A stretch of DNA of 64,000 bases from Pollenia angustigena (lineage: Eukaryota; Arthropoda; Insecta; Diptera; Polleniidae), in contig OV884056.1 in assembly GCA_930367215.1 (NCBI GenBank), forward strand, positions 253,855,127 to 253,919,126. The letters run 5' to 3'. Every line of letters begins with the position of its first letter. Within the stretch, counting starts at the first letter, position 1. Both the position numbers and the translations under genes were made by a program. The notes below the pieces were generated by a model. The model ran no database searches. It was not told where the DNA came from and saw only the letters and a list, made by a program, of their open reading frames with translations. Of this stretch, positions 53,391-64,000 are shown piece by piece.

Positions 53391-54061
53391 TCATAAAACT
53401 GTGCTAGAATTTTACACTTTTTTGTGTTATGCTGTATCCAGTGGTACTTACGGTTTTTTTTATTGTTTTTTGGTTGGCTCTTGGTTTCGAGATATACTGT
53501 TCGCGTAACTCAAAAACGGTTTAGTTTATTGCATAAATTAAAAAACCGAAATTGCGAAATTAAATTCTTAAATTTGGCCACTGCAGACTAGGACGCTCCT
53601 AGACGTATGACTAACCTAACTTTATTTTTCATCCTCATCCTTTGTTGCTAACATACGCACCGGCTTTCTAAATTTCTTAAGGGGTCCCCCATACAAGATT
53701 TTCAATACCGGCTAGAAATATATTGAGGAAAAATTCCCATTACTGCCTCGGAGGAGCCGCTAGAGGGATAAAATGTGTGACCGATGTGTAAAGACATATA
53801 AGATGTTTAGAGGATGTACACAAAAATATAAAAAGGACCAACATTTGGTATTTCGCTCAAGTTATGGAAAAATGAGATCCACTGTATGTACCAGAGAACG
53901 GCTTTGTGTGATGGCGAAAAGTTCGCATTTTATGAGTACCATCAAATACACTGTTGTGCGTTCATACAATCAACCTTTTTCAGTCACATACATTCGCTGC
54001 TGGTTTTAAATCATTCAAGTATTGCATAGCATATTAGGTTTGCCATTCGTAACGCTGTTTA
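53391..54061. other. no gene accepted
   Basis: The 78-codon frame at 53773-54009 is cysteine-containing but matches nothing known to me. I see no other support. Confidence 0.4.
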
Positions 54062-54332
54062 CCCTGTAAAAACTTCGCCTACAAAATAATGTATTGAGTA
54101 ATCAGAAAAACATAAGAGCACTACTTTCAATACTACTGAAAGAACCAATGAATTTTACAAGGGAAGTCCCAAAATGAACGCATTAAAAAGTAAGTCATTT
54201 ATTTTTTACCTGCATACATCCAGAAAAAAGTAGTTACAGAAGTTGTTATAGATGTAGTTATAAAAGAAAGCTACAAAATAATGAGTTAAAGAATCTATTC
54301 ATTTTGAAAAAGTAGGCGAAGTTTTTACTGGG
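54062..54332. mobile_element. TA-flanked 271 bp MITE, copy 1
   Basis: Ends CCCTGTAAAAACTTCGCCTA and TAGGCGAAGTTTTTACTGGG, flanked by TA. Nearly the same sequence recurs inverted at 61052-61322 and direct at 62041-62312. Confidence 0.9.
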
Positions 54333-55744
54333 TAGCTTCGTTCGTCAACGATTGCTTTAGTAAAAACATATTCAAAGAAAAAAAAAGGAAAAACAAGAAA
54401 TCATTGCTCCGATGCCTATTCAGCAGTTGCTATGTAGAACATATTAGTAATACCCACACCACAAAAGGAGAGAGGGTATTATGCATTTGTGCTGATGTGC
54501 GTAACCCTTTAAAATATTAGTCCTAGACCCACCTTAAAGTATACCGATCGACCCAGAATCACTTTCTGAGTTGATCTTACGATGTCCGTCCGGCTGGATG
54601 TTCATGTAACCTTGTGCGCAAAGTACAGGTCACAATTTTGGAGATAATTTCAGAAAATTTGGCACATTGGTTATTCAATTATCAAGCCTATTGAACATGG
54701 GCCGAATCAAGTTTTTTACCATTTGAAATTTAAATAAATTGAACAAAATACGTGAAAGAAACATAATTTGGTGAACACATTCTTGTTTTAAAAGTGGTGC
54801 CAACTTTTTTTCTTAAACCCCCTTTTTGTTACCACTTTTTTGTAAATTTCAAATTAACGAAACGACGTCAATATTACTTAACGTTGAACTGTGTTTTGCA
54901 GGCATAGAATTGATGTTAATTAAAGCGTATGAGTAAATCAACAAAATTAATGATTCTCTGGTTCTCTAGTATGAACTTATGCCAGCGCTATCACTTAGGA
55001 CATTATAGCGTCCATAAATAATTGCAATCTTTTAAAATACAAATTATATCAATAGTTCCAAAAATTTAAGAAATAAATTGCGTCGTTCTTAATCATAAAC
55101 CCTAAGGATATAAACAATTTTACATACAGGATATTGTTAACCTTTCATAAGAATACATTGCGAACATTTTACTTACATACAATACAACTAGAGTTGTGTA
55201 TGTATTTTGTAGTAGTATTGCGTTAAGGTCCAGTTAGGCGAACGTTGCTGTACCCGTAATGTACCGCACCGTACTGTAAGCACTTTGGTGCACTTATAGA
55301 ACAATTAAAAACGTGTCATATGTTTTTCCTATACATAAACAAAAAGTAAACATAAAACAATACACACAGTGATGGGAATCAAAAATGTTTAAACCGTGTG
55401 CAGAAAAAGTACCAAGTGATTTTAATGGTATTACTGTTTTAATACCAATAAAATCACTTGGTACTTTTCTATTTTGTGTATGTAAAAAGCGTTCATAACA
55501 CTATGCAACAAGCAAAAATTCCCTGAATAACCGCTATATTTTTTTGATCCGCTATAGTCACCTAACTGCGAACATCATCATTATTAAAAATTCTATGGTA
55601 AGGTTTTTTTTAAATTTTTTTCTAAAACTTGAGATTTTTGAAGAGGCTGCTCCATACACTTGTCGTGACTTTGGGACGACGCCCTCGATTTTGTTATGCA
55701 ATACGTGAAAAGATTTCAAATTACACCAGATTTAAGTCTGTTAA
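54333..55744. other. gene-free interval with one hairpin
   Basis: No gene. About 54450-54610 is a decayed relative of the dispersed repeat (ACCCACACCAC, AGAGAGGGTATTATGC, CGATGTCCGTCCGGCTGG). A hairpin with arms of about 31 bp (AAAAAGTACCAAGTGATTTT and its complement) lies at 55402-55470. Confidence 0.55.
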
Positions 55745-56235
55745 CCCTAGATACACTTTCTTCGTCGTATTGACGAATACCGCTAAAAAGAACTTATTTA
55801 ACTCCGCAGTTTTTCACTGAAACTCTTCCAAATTTCAAGCAGCTGTAGATATTGCTGAAGTGTGTGGAAGTAAGTGCCTATAGGTTGTGTGTAAGTCTGA
55901 TTTTTCGTTGATTGTTTTCGTCGCTCTGACGATGGAAGTGTGAGAAATTTTGCCTTTTAGTATAATTTTTAACCTTTTTTAAACCTAGATACACTTTCTT
56001 CGTCGTATTGACGAAAAAAGCTTTTGCTTGCTTTTGTTGTGTTTTTAGTATTAAGTTTTGAAGTTAACTATAATATACTATTTAGAATGAATCAAAACTT
56101 AAGTATTTTATAAACTAAACAAAAATTTTCGTGTTTCCTTATATTGGGTTGGTTTGAGGATAGATCATAAACGGACTTCGTCGATTCGACGAAGAAAGTG
56201 TGTAGTGTATTAAAAATAAGAAAGTGTATCTAGGG
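55745..56235. mobile_element. piggyBac-type MITE, CCCTAGATACACTTTC family (491 bp)
   Basis: TTAA (55741-55744) precedes CCCTAGATACACTTTCTTCG. The right end is CTTATTTTTAATACAC-complement ...GAAAGTGTATCTAGGG, followed by TAAA. CTAGATACACTTTCTTCGTC recurs internally at 55984, and TTCGTCGATTCGACGAAG near 56170 forms a palindrome. No coding potential. Confidence 0.75.
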
Positions 56236-56746
56236 TAAAATAAAATTTTAAACTCAAAAAATTCATAAAAAATTTTAATCAACAAATACTTTCCAGTTGT
56301 GTTACTAAATCGTAAAGTTGCATCTTTTAGAAATAAAATTTCAAAAATATCCATGGACAAATTCCTGTTTTATTCCCGATAAACTGAAAGTAGTGTTAAC
56401 ATTTTTTATCGCAAATTTGTGAGGAGCAACATGTTGCAAACATAAAATGAACATGTTGCTCAATTGCGATAAAAAATTTTAAAACTAGGTAGTTTCAGTT
56501 TATCGGGAATAAAACGGAATTTGTCAATTGATTTGCATGAAATAAAATTTATTTTATTTCTAAAAGATGCAACTTTACGATTTAGTACTAAAACTGGGAA
56601 GTATTTGTTGATTTTTTTGCGTTAAAAAATTTTATAAAAAAACCAAACAAAATATTTTTTTAGAGAAGGTATGAAGGAGCAGTTTTGCTTTAGTAACTTA
56701 AAATTTTTGATTTTTTGAGATATGTATGTCTATGTTTGTTTTTTTC
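56236..56746. other. no gene; inverted-repeat-containing interval
   Basis: 56345-56390 (CAAATTCCTGTTTTATTCCC GATAAACTGAAAG) and 56488-56530 are inverted copies, and 56275-56340 is inverted relative to 56545-56610. So about 56275-56610 forms a large imperfect hairpin, probably another miniature element. Confidence 0.6.
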
Positions 56747-57430
56747 TGTTGGGACCAGTACTCGGGGGATGACCCCTACTAATGCATTGCATTGTGTTGG
56801 AACTAGAAAAATAGGTTGCGGGAAGGAGGATAGAGGGAGTAGTGTTTGTGAACATTCGATTTGAACTAAGTCATGTTGTAAGTGAGAGGGAAGACTTATG
56901 CAGGAAGGTTATTCCACATACGAACCGTCCGGGAAAAAAACGAATTCTCTTTGTAATGCGTTGTACGATTCACCTGCCAATCAACCACATAAGGATGGGC
57001 TCTTGAGGAAAAACGTGTATTGCGAACAAACGTACGGGTTTCAGGAACCAGATCCCTAATTTCGTCAGAACACATCCCATTGTAGTAATGATAAAACAGG
57101 CAAGTACAACCTACATTGCGACGATCCTCAAGGGAGTCAATAGAATTGGATACCCTACTGTCACCAATGAGAACCTTCGCCCTCTCCTGCACGCGGTCGA
57201 GAAGCTCCAAAATAGACTTTGAAGGACCGGCCCACACATGAGAGTTGTATTCCATACGCGGTCGGATATAGGTGGTATAAGTAGTAAGGAGATTAGATGG
57301 AGTGAAGTATATCCTACACCGTCTTAGAAAATAGAGGAACTTGAATATATGTGCTGTCCATCGGACCCCATTCCGAGACCAATAAAGGAGCGAAGTATTG
57401 GTTTGATTGATACAGTACATATACGGTACA
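56747..57430 (-). pseudogene. LINE 3' end (RT C-terminal region and 3' UTR)
   Basis: The minus-strand frame 57420-56896 encodes TTYIRPRMEYNSHVWAGPSKSI, LLDRVQERAKVLIGD, LEDRRNVGCTCLFYHYYNG, RFSSRAHPYVVDW and RTVRMWNNLP. This is the typical C-terminal region of an insect LINE RT protein. Continuation to 56750 is 3' UTR that also matches 39786-39900. The 5' side is truncated, as is common for LINE copies. The same family left the fragment at 39.8-40.4 kb. Confidence 0.8.
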
Positions 57431-57878
57431 TCAACGTTTGTCTAACTAAGACTTTGGTTGAAAATGTAGTTGCATCGAACAAGTTCCACAATGAAGACAA
57501 ATTTATATGAACACGCTCTTACTCACTCCCATTGTTCTTCGTTCATTTAAATGTAGTATATTTTTAAGCAAATATATCGGCATGTGTGTATGAGTGTGTT
57601 TCCTTTTAAATTCAATCTGCAATTAACAATCCACAATTTTATAAAACAACACATTGTTTTAATGAAGAATAAATTATGCAATCCAATGCAATGTTACGTA
57701 TGAAATATTTTCTACCGTTTCGTTTGGATAAATGTACTGAAATAAATAAAAAAAAAAACTTAAATGCACAAAATACAAATTGTTACTTGTCAAATTAATA
57801 AAAACGTTAAAAGATTTCTTAACGACAGCATTTTAATTGGTAGTTATACAATATATTTTGGTCATATTTGCAAAAAAA
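57431..57878. other. no gene seen
   Basis: AT-rich flank with no supported feature. Confidence 0.4.
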
Positions 57879-57887
57879 GAACTTTAA

Positions 57888-58741
57888 GGCGGCATGAAAT
57901 AACCCCCCAAAATATAACCCCCAAAAAAATAATGAAATAACCCCCCAAAAGTTTGTAGAGAGAACAACAAAAACGATTTTTGGGGGGTTATTTCATTTTA
58001 TTTTGGGTCTTTTTTAATTTTTTTATTTTGGGTATTATTTCATATGAAATCATCCCCCAAAAAATCATTATGAAATAAAGCCCCAATATATTTTTTTTGG
58101 GAATTATTTCATTTTATAATTTATAATGAAAACGTTTTTGGGCGCAAGGATTTTTCCACTTTGGTAAACAGAACACCGGCTTCGATAAATAAAGCTATCC
58201 TGCATAACCGGCCTTCGGCCGGGCGCAATGCCTTTTTCCTCTATGGCATACCAAACACAGGCTTCGCTAACTTAAGCTTCTCTGCGAAGCCGGGTCGAGT
58301 CGGTATTTTTATACTATAGTGGAGAAAATCTTTGCGCTATGCAGAGAAGCTTTAGTTAGCGAAGCCAGTGTTTGGTATGCCATAGAGGAAAAAGTCATAG
58401 CGCCCGGCCGAAGGCCGTCTATGCAGAAAAGCCTTGTGTTTGGTATATCTATCATGATATCTATCGGGTGATTCTTTAAAGCAAAACTGTATAATAAATT
58501 GTATTACTTATATTGAGCTCTTATTTTATTTCAGAAATTGGTGTTTTATTTCATATGAAATAAGACCCCAAAAATTAGGTAATTATTTAATTTATGTTTG
58601 GGGCGTTATTTCATTTCGTTGGGCGCTTATTTCATTTTCAAAATCGGGGCTTTATTGCATATGAAATAAGGCCCCACGCTTTGGGGGGTTATTTTATTAT
58701 TTTTTTGGGGGTTATATTATGGGGGGTTATTTCATGCCGCC
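57888..58741. mobile_element. foldback-like element with 9 bp duplication
   Basis: Starts GGCGGCATGAAATAACCCCC and ends GGGGTTATTTCATGCCGCC. The 9 bp GAACTTTAA lies at 57879-57887 and 58742-58750. Internally it repeats GGGGTTATTTCATTTTATTT / TGAAATAACCCCCC units in both orientations. A GC-rich palindrome (about 58195-58440, with CGGCCTTCGGCCG and GCGAAGCCGG) lies in the middle. No gene. Confidence 0.85.
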
Positions 58742-58750
58742 GAACTTTAA

Positions 58751-59508
58751 TATACGAAATGAAATAACGTCCCAAACATAAATGAAATAATTCCCTAATT
58801 TTTGGGGGCTTATTTCATATGAAATAAAACACCAATTTCTGAAATGAAATAAAGGCCCAATATATGTAATACAATTAATTATAAAGTTTTGTTTTAAAGA
58901 ATCACGCGATATATATAATGGTATGATATAACAAACACAAGCTTCGCCAACTAAGGCTTTTCCGCATAGCCGGCCTTCGTCCGGGCGCAATTACTTTTTC
59001 CTCTATGGTATAACAAACACCGGCTTCGCTCGCTAAAGCTTCTCTGCAAAGCGCCAGGATTTTCTCCTCTATAGTATACAAATACCGACTCGACCCGGCT
59101 ACGCAGAGAAGCTTTAGTTAGCGAAGCCGGTGTTTGGTATACCATATAGAAGAAAACCATTGCGCCCGGCCGAAGGCCGTCTATACAGGGCAGCTTTTTT
59201 TTTTATCGAAACCGGTGTTCTGTATACCAAAGTGGATAAATCCTTGCTCCCAAAAACGCTTTCATTATAAATTTGAAAATGAAATAATCCCCCAAAAAAT
59301 ATATTGGGGCTTTATTTCATAATGACTTTTTGTGTTTTAATTTCATATGAAATAATACCCCAATTAAAAAAAATGAAATAACACCCCAAACAAAATGAAA
59401 TAACCCCCCAAAAATCGTTTTTGTTGTTCTCTGTACAAATTTTTGGGGGGTTATTTCATTATTTTTTTGGGCGGTTATATTTTGGGGGGTTATTTCATGC
59501 TGCCGTTT
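58751..59508. mobile_element. second foldback-like element, inverted relative to the first
   Basis: Much of 58751-59508 is the reverse complement of 57888-58660 (same GAAATAA-CCCCAAA blocks, same GCGCCCGGCCGAAGGCCG and GCGAAGCCGGTGTTTGGTAT palindromes). It ends TTATTTCATGCTGCCG. The end next to the first element lacks its own terminal repeat, as if truncated. Open frames here (58727-59529) are incidental. Confidence 0.8.
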
Positions 59509-60346
59509 TTCAGATCTTTTATTTAACATATCTGGAAAGATGTCTTTAGTTTACTTATAAAAATATAACTTATGAAAAACGCTTTTAAATTTTTTAACGA
59601 ATACATTTTTTTTTTGAAATTTTTTTTATTTACAGAATTAAGATTAAATTTTTATGTATTTTAACAACTTGCAGGTTTATGCAATCATTGTTCAATCAGT
59701 AAGATTCCTTAAAAATGCAATAAAATTTTTTCATTTAAAGAAGGTAATAAAGAACTATGATTCAAAAGAAATAGTTTAAAAAAAAAACTTCACAATAAAT
59801 CCTTAACAGCTACTTGTAACTAGTATCAGAATTTATGCGTTTGTATTAGTATTCTATGAGCTATAGTCGGAAAATCGAATAGAATTACGATGCGTGTGGA
59901 ATGAAATACATAGATGAGTATAAAATGTGTTTATTATTTCTAATGCAATGCACACACTCACATTTATACGTTAAAGCATTGTTTCCCAAATACCGGTCCC
60001 CATCATGAGCTACGTTCTGTTAAAAATTTGATTTATGTTTTGAATTTAGCAAAAATACATGACAAAAATGCAATGTTAAGCAGTGCCGAATATTTTAAAA
60101 ATTTTAAGGTACTCAATAAAGATTTGAGCTTAAAGCTTTGTTTACAATGATAGTAACAGTGTCGTTTTTCTAGTAATATATAAATTAATGATGAAACAGA
60201 ACTGGGGCTGAACGATGTTTTAGATGCAGTTTGACATAAAATTTTGCCAAAGAATGCGGTAGTGAAATAGAATCTATTTTTTTTGGGGACGTTTTATTTT
60301 AATGCTCTCACATATAGACACTTATTCTCTAAACATTGCAATCATA
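59509..60346. other. no gene seen
   Basis: AT-rich, no supported feature. Confidence 0.4.
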
Positions 60347-61942
60347 CACAGAAAAAATTATTGGCAGTTCTTTTTTTAATTAATAGTGCTTTTTGAATTT
60401 TAAAATAAATTTGATTACGTTCTTAATTGATTGAATTAAAAAAAACTATGTTTTTTTCAATTAAAATTTTACTTGATTTTAAGCTTAATTTTAATAATAA
60501 GTTTAATTGAATCAATCAACTCGGTTGTTTGAATTGAACACTTTGTTGCTTTCTCCTTGTTGCTTTCCTCCCTCATCCACAGTTTGCGAAAAATGCTACA
60601 AGTGCAACCAACATCTTTATAAATTTATTGTATTTGCCCTTACATGTACATACACACATGTTTTTGTCATCAAAAAGAACAGTAAGCGTCGCGTGCAAAA
60701 AAAAAACTATCAACAAGTAAAAAATGAACTGAAATTTGATATAGACGAATTACAATTATGACCACCAACAATGTCATTATTGAGCCTACATATATGTATA
60801 TTATGCGTTAAATAAAAAATCGCCTTGTGTCTGACCACAGTGTTGACGGTGGTTATGGTCGCAATCGAAATTTGGTGTTTATTTTCTTTGTTTGTTAATT
60901 CTTGAATTATTTTTGGCGTCATTTCATGTTGTGCGTTTAAAGTGAATAGGTGAAAAAAAGTACAGCCAAATTACACAACAAAAACAGTTTTTTGTTTTCA
61001 ATCTTGAATACCCTGAAGAATCAGACTTATTCTACAATTTTATACAAAGTTCCCAGTAAAAACTTCGCTTACTTTTTCAAAATGAATAGCTTCTGTAACT
61101 CATTATTAAGTAGCTTTCTTCTATAACTACAGCTCTAACAACTTCTAGAACTACTTTTTTTTGGATGTATTTAAGTAAAAAAATAATGACTTACTTTAAA
61201 ATGCGTTTATTTTGGGACATCCCTTGTAAAATTCATTGGTTCTTTCAGTAGAATTGTAAGTAGTGCTCTTATGTTTTTCTGATTACTCAACACATTATTT
61301 TGTAGGCGAAGTTTTTACTGGGTTGTATGTATGAAATTCCTTTGTCAAAAAAATCTTCCAAAATTTGTACAATTAAGCATGAGCTATTACAATTACACAA
61401 ATAAAACAAGTTACTTTTAAACCATATTTAAATAAAACATATACTATTTTAAATATTATTATTTTTCTTCATTTAACCATTAACTGAATTGATTTAACAA
61501 ACTAATTCAATTAACAATTTGTTTGATTGAATAATTTGCGTAATTGAATTAAGATTGTATTTCAAATACACTGTTTAATTTATTCAATTAAAAATTTAAC
61601 CAATTTAATGCAAAAAGTCAATCACTGTTCTAATCAATACAATTATTAAAATAATTAATTTTCTATATTGTAATCAATAACGTTAGTAATTCATTCAATT
61701 AAAATATTGATTTTTTTTAAATTAATTTGTTAATTCATTCAATTAAAATATTGTTTAATATTAATAATTTTTTCAATTATTTTTGTAATTAAAATGTAAA
61801 AACTTTTTAATTAGAAAAAAATCCTTGTTTTGCAAGTTTGAGTAATTGGTATAATCATTTCGGTGATAGGTGCAAAATTAAAAAATTTTTTGCTTGTTTC
61901 AATTATTTTGGTGATCAAACCCGTTTTTTACTTTTTTCTGTG
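60347..61942. mobile_element. CACAGAAAAAATTATT-family element with nested MITE
   Basis: The left end CACAGAAAAAATTATTGG follows TA (60345-60346) and matches the start of 3338-4233. The likely right end is TTTTTTCTGTG (to 61942), where TA has been lost. Both arms are rich in TTAATTGAATTAA-like sequence in opposite orientation. It encloses the 271 bp MITE at 61052-61322. The frame 60507-60761 is not supported. Confidence 0.5.
61052..61322. mobile_element. 271 bp MITE, copy 2 (inverted)
   Basis: Starts CCCAGTAAAAACTTCGCTTA and ends GTAGGCGAAGTTTTTACTGGG-like. Reverse complement of the copies at 54062 and 62041. Confidence 0.9.
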
Positions 61943-61952
61943 TTCTTTCATT

Positions 61953-62411
61953 CAAGGCGAATTCAACTACAGGTGGTGTCGGAACTACAACAATCCAAAA
62001 ACAAAAGAAACAACATAGGATTATTTGCATTGCATTGTTACCCAGTAAAAACTTCGCCTACAAAATAATGTGTTGAGTAATCAGAAAAACATAAGAGCAC
62101 TACTTACAATTCTACTGAAAGAACCAATGAATTTTACAAGGGATGTCCAAAAATGAACGCATTAAAAAGTAAGTCATTATTTTTTTTACCTGAATACATC
62201 CAGAAAAAAGTAGTTTTGGAAGTTGTTGTAGATGTAGTTATACAAGAAAGCTACAAAATAATGAGTTAAAGAAGCTATTCATTTTGAAAAAGGAGGCTAA
62301 GTTTTTACTGGGTAGTGCTTATAGCTCGAAACACTAACAAATCAAAACAAATAAGCTCGAACTGTCAAAATCAGATGCCGTTTCGACACCACCTGTAGTT
62401 AATTCGCCTTG
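61953..62411. mobile_element. hAT-like MITE containing the 272 bp element
   Basis: Terminal repeats CAAGGCGAATTCAACTACAG / inverse, about 30 bp, sharing CAAGGCGAATTCAAC with 49604-51015. The 8 bp CTTTCATT is duplicated at 61945-61952 and 62412-62419. Nested inside is 62041-62312, leaving a 187 bp MITE. Confidence 0.9.
62041..62312. mobile_element. 272 bp MITE, copy 3 (nested)
   Basis: CCCAGTAAAAACTTCGCCTA ... AAGTTTTTACTGGG with TA on both sides. It lies within the hAT-like MITE. Confidence 0.92.
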
Positions 62412-62744
62412 CTTTCATTCAATTTCATGCATTTTGTAAAAAAAAAATAACATGAGTACAAAAGAAAAAGAGAGAAATGAGAGCCGGACATTAGGCAAAA
62501 AATAAACTTAAAGAAATGAAAAAATTTTAGTCTTCATCGTTTGGGTTGTGGTTTTGGGACACTTAAAGTCAGGAAAGTTGAGTAAATTGCACGCGTGTTC
62601 ATTGACTTTTTACGGTTTTGAGAGGTTGACAATCAGGGGTGTGATGGAAATCGAAAACGCAAGAATTTGGAAGTTGTTTTTAATACACTTTTAATCAAAT
62701 TTTTATAATTTTTTTTTATAAAATTCTGTTAAATAGATAAATAT

Positions 62745-63400
62745 ATCTGTGGCCGTATGGAAAAACTAGTCAACTCCACTTTTTGCGAAAATTAAGATAA
62801 CACCAAAAATAGAAAGCGTGTTTCATTTACCATCACTCTGTCAGATCGAAATTTCGATATAGTTTCTTATTTAATAGTTATTTGAAAAACAAAAATCAGA
62901 AAAATATCAATTTTTATGTAAAAACTAGATAACTCTATGCAGTTTTTGAAAAAACAAGTTAACTCCATAATCTCTTAGAAAACAGAAAAATTAGAAGTTT
63001 AAAACTTAGAGACAAAGAGCGATATAGAACAAGTTCGGGTCAAAATGTTAAGCCTAAAAATTGCAACTATAGAGAATTCAAGGAATATATTTATGCATTC
63101 TTAATAAGCATATTATATCTTTTCTGCAGTTTTCGATTCATAGAATACGACTGTCAAACACCCAAAATCTTTCCGAGTAATAGTCTTAGCCCATACCGTA
63201 CCCTATGTGGTACAGCAACTTTGAAAAAGGTTTTAACTTACTTATTTTTTTCTGTTGCAAAGATAATAGCAAGGTGTTTTTACGTACAAAAATTTTATCC
63301 AGTTTTTTTTTCTAAGAATAAATATATCAATTTGAATCTGGAAGACAAACAAACTTTATGCAAAAATGTAGTTACCAAGTTTTTATATACGGCCACAGAT
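62745..63400. mobile_element. 656 bp inverted-repeat element
   Basis: ATCTGTGGCCGTATGGAAAA at 62745 and the inverse ATATACGGCCACAGAT ending at 63400. AACTAGTCAACTCCA-like phrases recur inside (62765, 62924, 62953). No duplication is identified. Frames 63221-63412 and 63295-63495 are not supported. Confidence 0.7.
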
Positions 63401-63504
63401 TTCTTAAAATAAAAACAAATTAACTGCTTGGCCCATGATGTCGACAAGAACATTTCTTTCGTATATTTATATTGAAAACAAAAAGAATTTAACATTCAGT
63501 TCAT

Positions 63505-63620
63505 CGATTTCGAACGTTAACGTTCGCATAGAAAATTATATGTAAAACAAAAACAATATTCGAAAATTTGTTTTTGTTTCAAATGTAGTTTTCTATGCGA
63601 ACGTTGACGTTCGACATCGT
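63505..63620. repeat. hairpin-forming miniature repeat
   Basis: CGAACGTTAACGTTCGCATA (from 63509) pairs with TATGCGAACGTTGACGTTCG (to 63613), about 27 bp arms around an AT-rich loop. Each arm is itself partly palindromic (AACGTTAACGTT). Confidence 0.8.
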
Positions 63621-63654
63621 TAAACAGGCAGTAAATACTAATAAAATTTTTATA

Positions 63655-63864
63655 TTATAAAATTATTTTTTTCTGCAATCTTGACGATCTTCTCAATGTT
63701 AAATGTTCATAAATAAAACTTCTCTTGAGATTTTTCCGGCTTGATTTCAGTTTGTTTTCTAAAGTATTAATTTCTAAATTTACGAGTTCTTCGTCCGATT
63801 TCTCGATCACGTTTTGCTTCCGGATTGTTGATTTTCTTGAGTTGAATTTTACATTTTTTTGCAC
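63655..63864 (-). CDS. possible basic protein or exon, unknown (weak)
   Basis: A 69-codon frame from ATG 63864 with a lysine/arginine-rich, helix-like composition (EKSDEELVNLEINTLENKL, RRSSRLQKK). It is the only frame in the right third whose composition is not simple AT drift. No family is recognised. It may be a terminal exon of a host gene lying beyond the window or chance. Confidence 0.2.
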   Translation of the reverse strand: MQKNVKFNSRKSTIRKQNVIEKSDEELVNLEINTLENKLKSSRKNLKRSFIYEHLTLRRSSRLQKKIIL

Positions 63865-64000
63865 GCACGTGTAACTATTACGTTTACTTTTATGTTTTTG
63901 TTAAAACTTTGCTGTTGTTACAAGTAGAACTGTTGCTATAATTCTTATACGCTTGACAGTTTTAATTGGTTCAATATCTTAAGTTTTTCTAAGATCTTTG

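Noticed and set aside
53773..54009. 78-codon frame with several cysteines
   Set aside because: No recognised domain, adjacent to decayed LINE and MITE sequence. The length is within chance expectation.

Overview
The window is AT-rich eukaryotic DNA, most likely from an insect and probably a dipteran. The signs are Jockey-type and other LINEs, a Penelope-like element, a Maverick/Polinton, many TIR miniature elements, and a very short (68 bp) spliceosomal intron. I could not identify any host gene with confidence. Almost everything recognisable is mobile DNA, much of it inserted into other mobile DNA, so the region looks like a transposon nest (heterochromatin or piRNA-cluster-like; that last point is inference).

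Left part (1-5.8 kb): a 392 bp inverted-repeat element, a LINE endonuclease fragment split by a 1.06 kb TA-flanked miniature element, a second miniature element (3338-4233), and an old reverse-oriented dispersed repeat.

Centre-left (5.8-25.7 kb): a three-level nest. A small TA-flanked miniature element (5820-25679) was hit by a Jockey-like LINE (5939-25209, 14 bp target duplication). That LINE was then hit inside its endonuclease domain by a 15.1 kb Polinton (7908-23004, 6 bp duplication, AG...CT termini). The Polinton carries the full virus-like core set. This comprises protein-primed DNA polymerase B (two exons), double jelly-roll major capsid protein, single jelly-roll minor capsid protein, retrovirus-like integrase with a chromodomain, a fibre-like protein, a DUF8207-type protein, a packaging ATPase, a phospholipase A2/VP1u-like protein and an adenain-like protease. 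Four accessory ORFs of unknown function follow at the right end. In a working element the polymerase would copy the DNA, the capsid proteins, ATPase and protease would build a particle, and the integrase would insert the genome. Here the phospholipase and protease genes lack a usable ATG at their 5' ends.

Centre (25.7-35.3 kb): a miniature element containing a dispersed TACCCTCCACC-type repeat. Next comes a 370 bp-class GGCCC element split by a 6.2 kb composite insertion with an 8 bp duplication. The insertion holds a 73-bp-arm palindrome, a Pol III box-like segment, and a Penelope-like element with 310 bp inverted terminal repeats and hammerhead-ribozyme-like cores. The element encodes RT plus GIY-YIG endonuclease. 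A second copy of the dispersed repeat follows.

Right part (35-64 kb): more miniature elements, including three piggyBac-type (TTAA) families, two hAT-like (8 bp duplication) relatives and three copies of a 272 bp TA element. There are also LINE fragments (an RTE-like one whose RT motif is rejoined when a piggyBac-type insert is ignored), an LTR-like GC-rich island, a segmental duplication of the 34.5-35.3 kb segment at 48.2-49.0 kb, and a 1.6 kb multi-palindromic structure at 57.9-59.5 kb.
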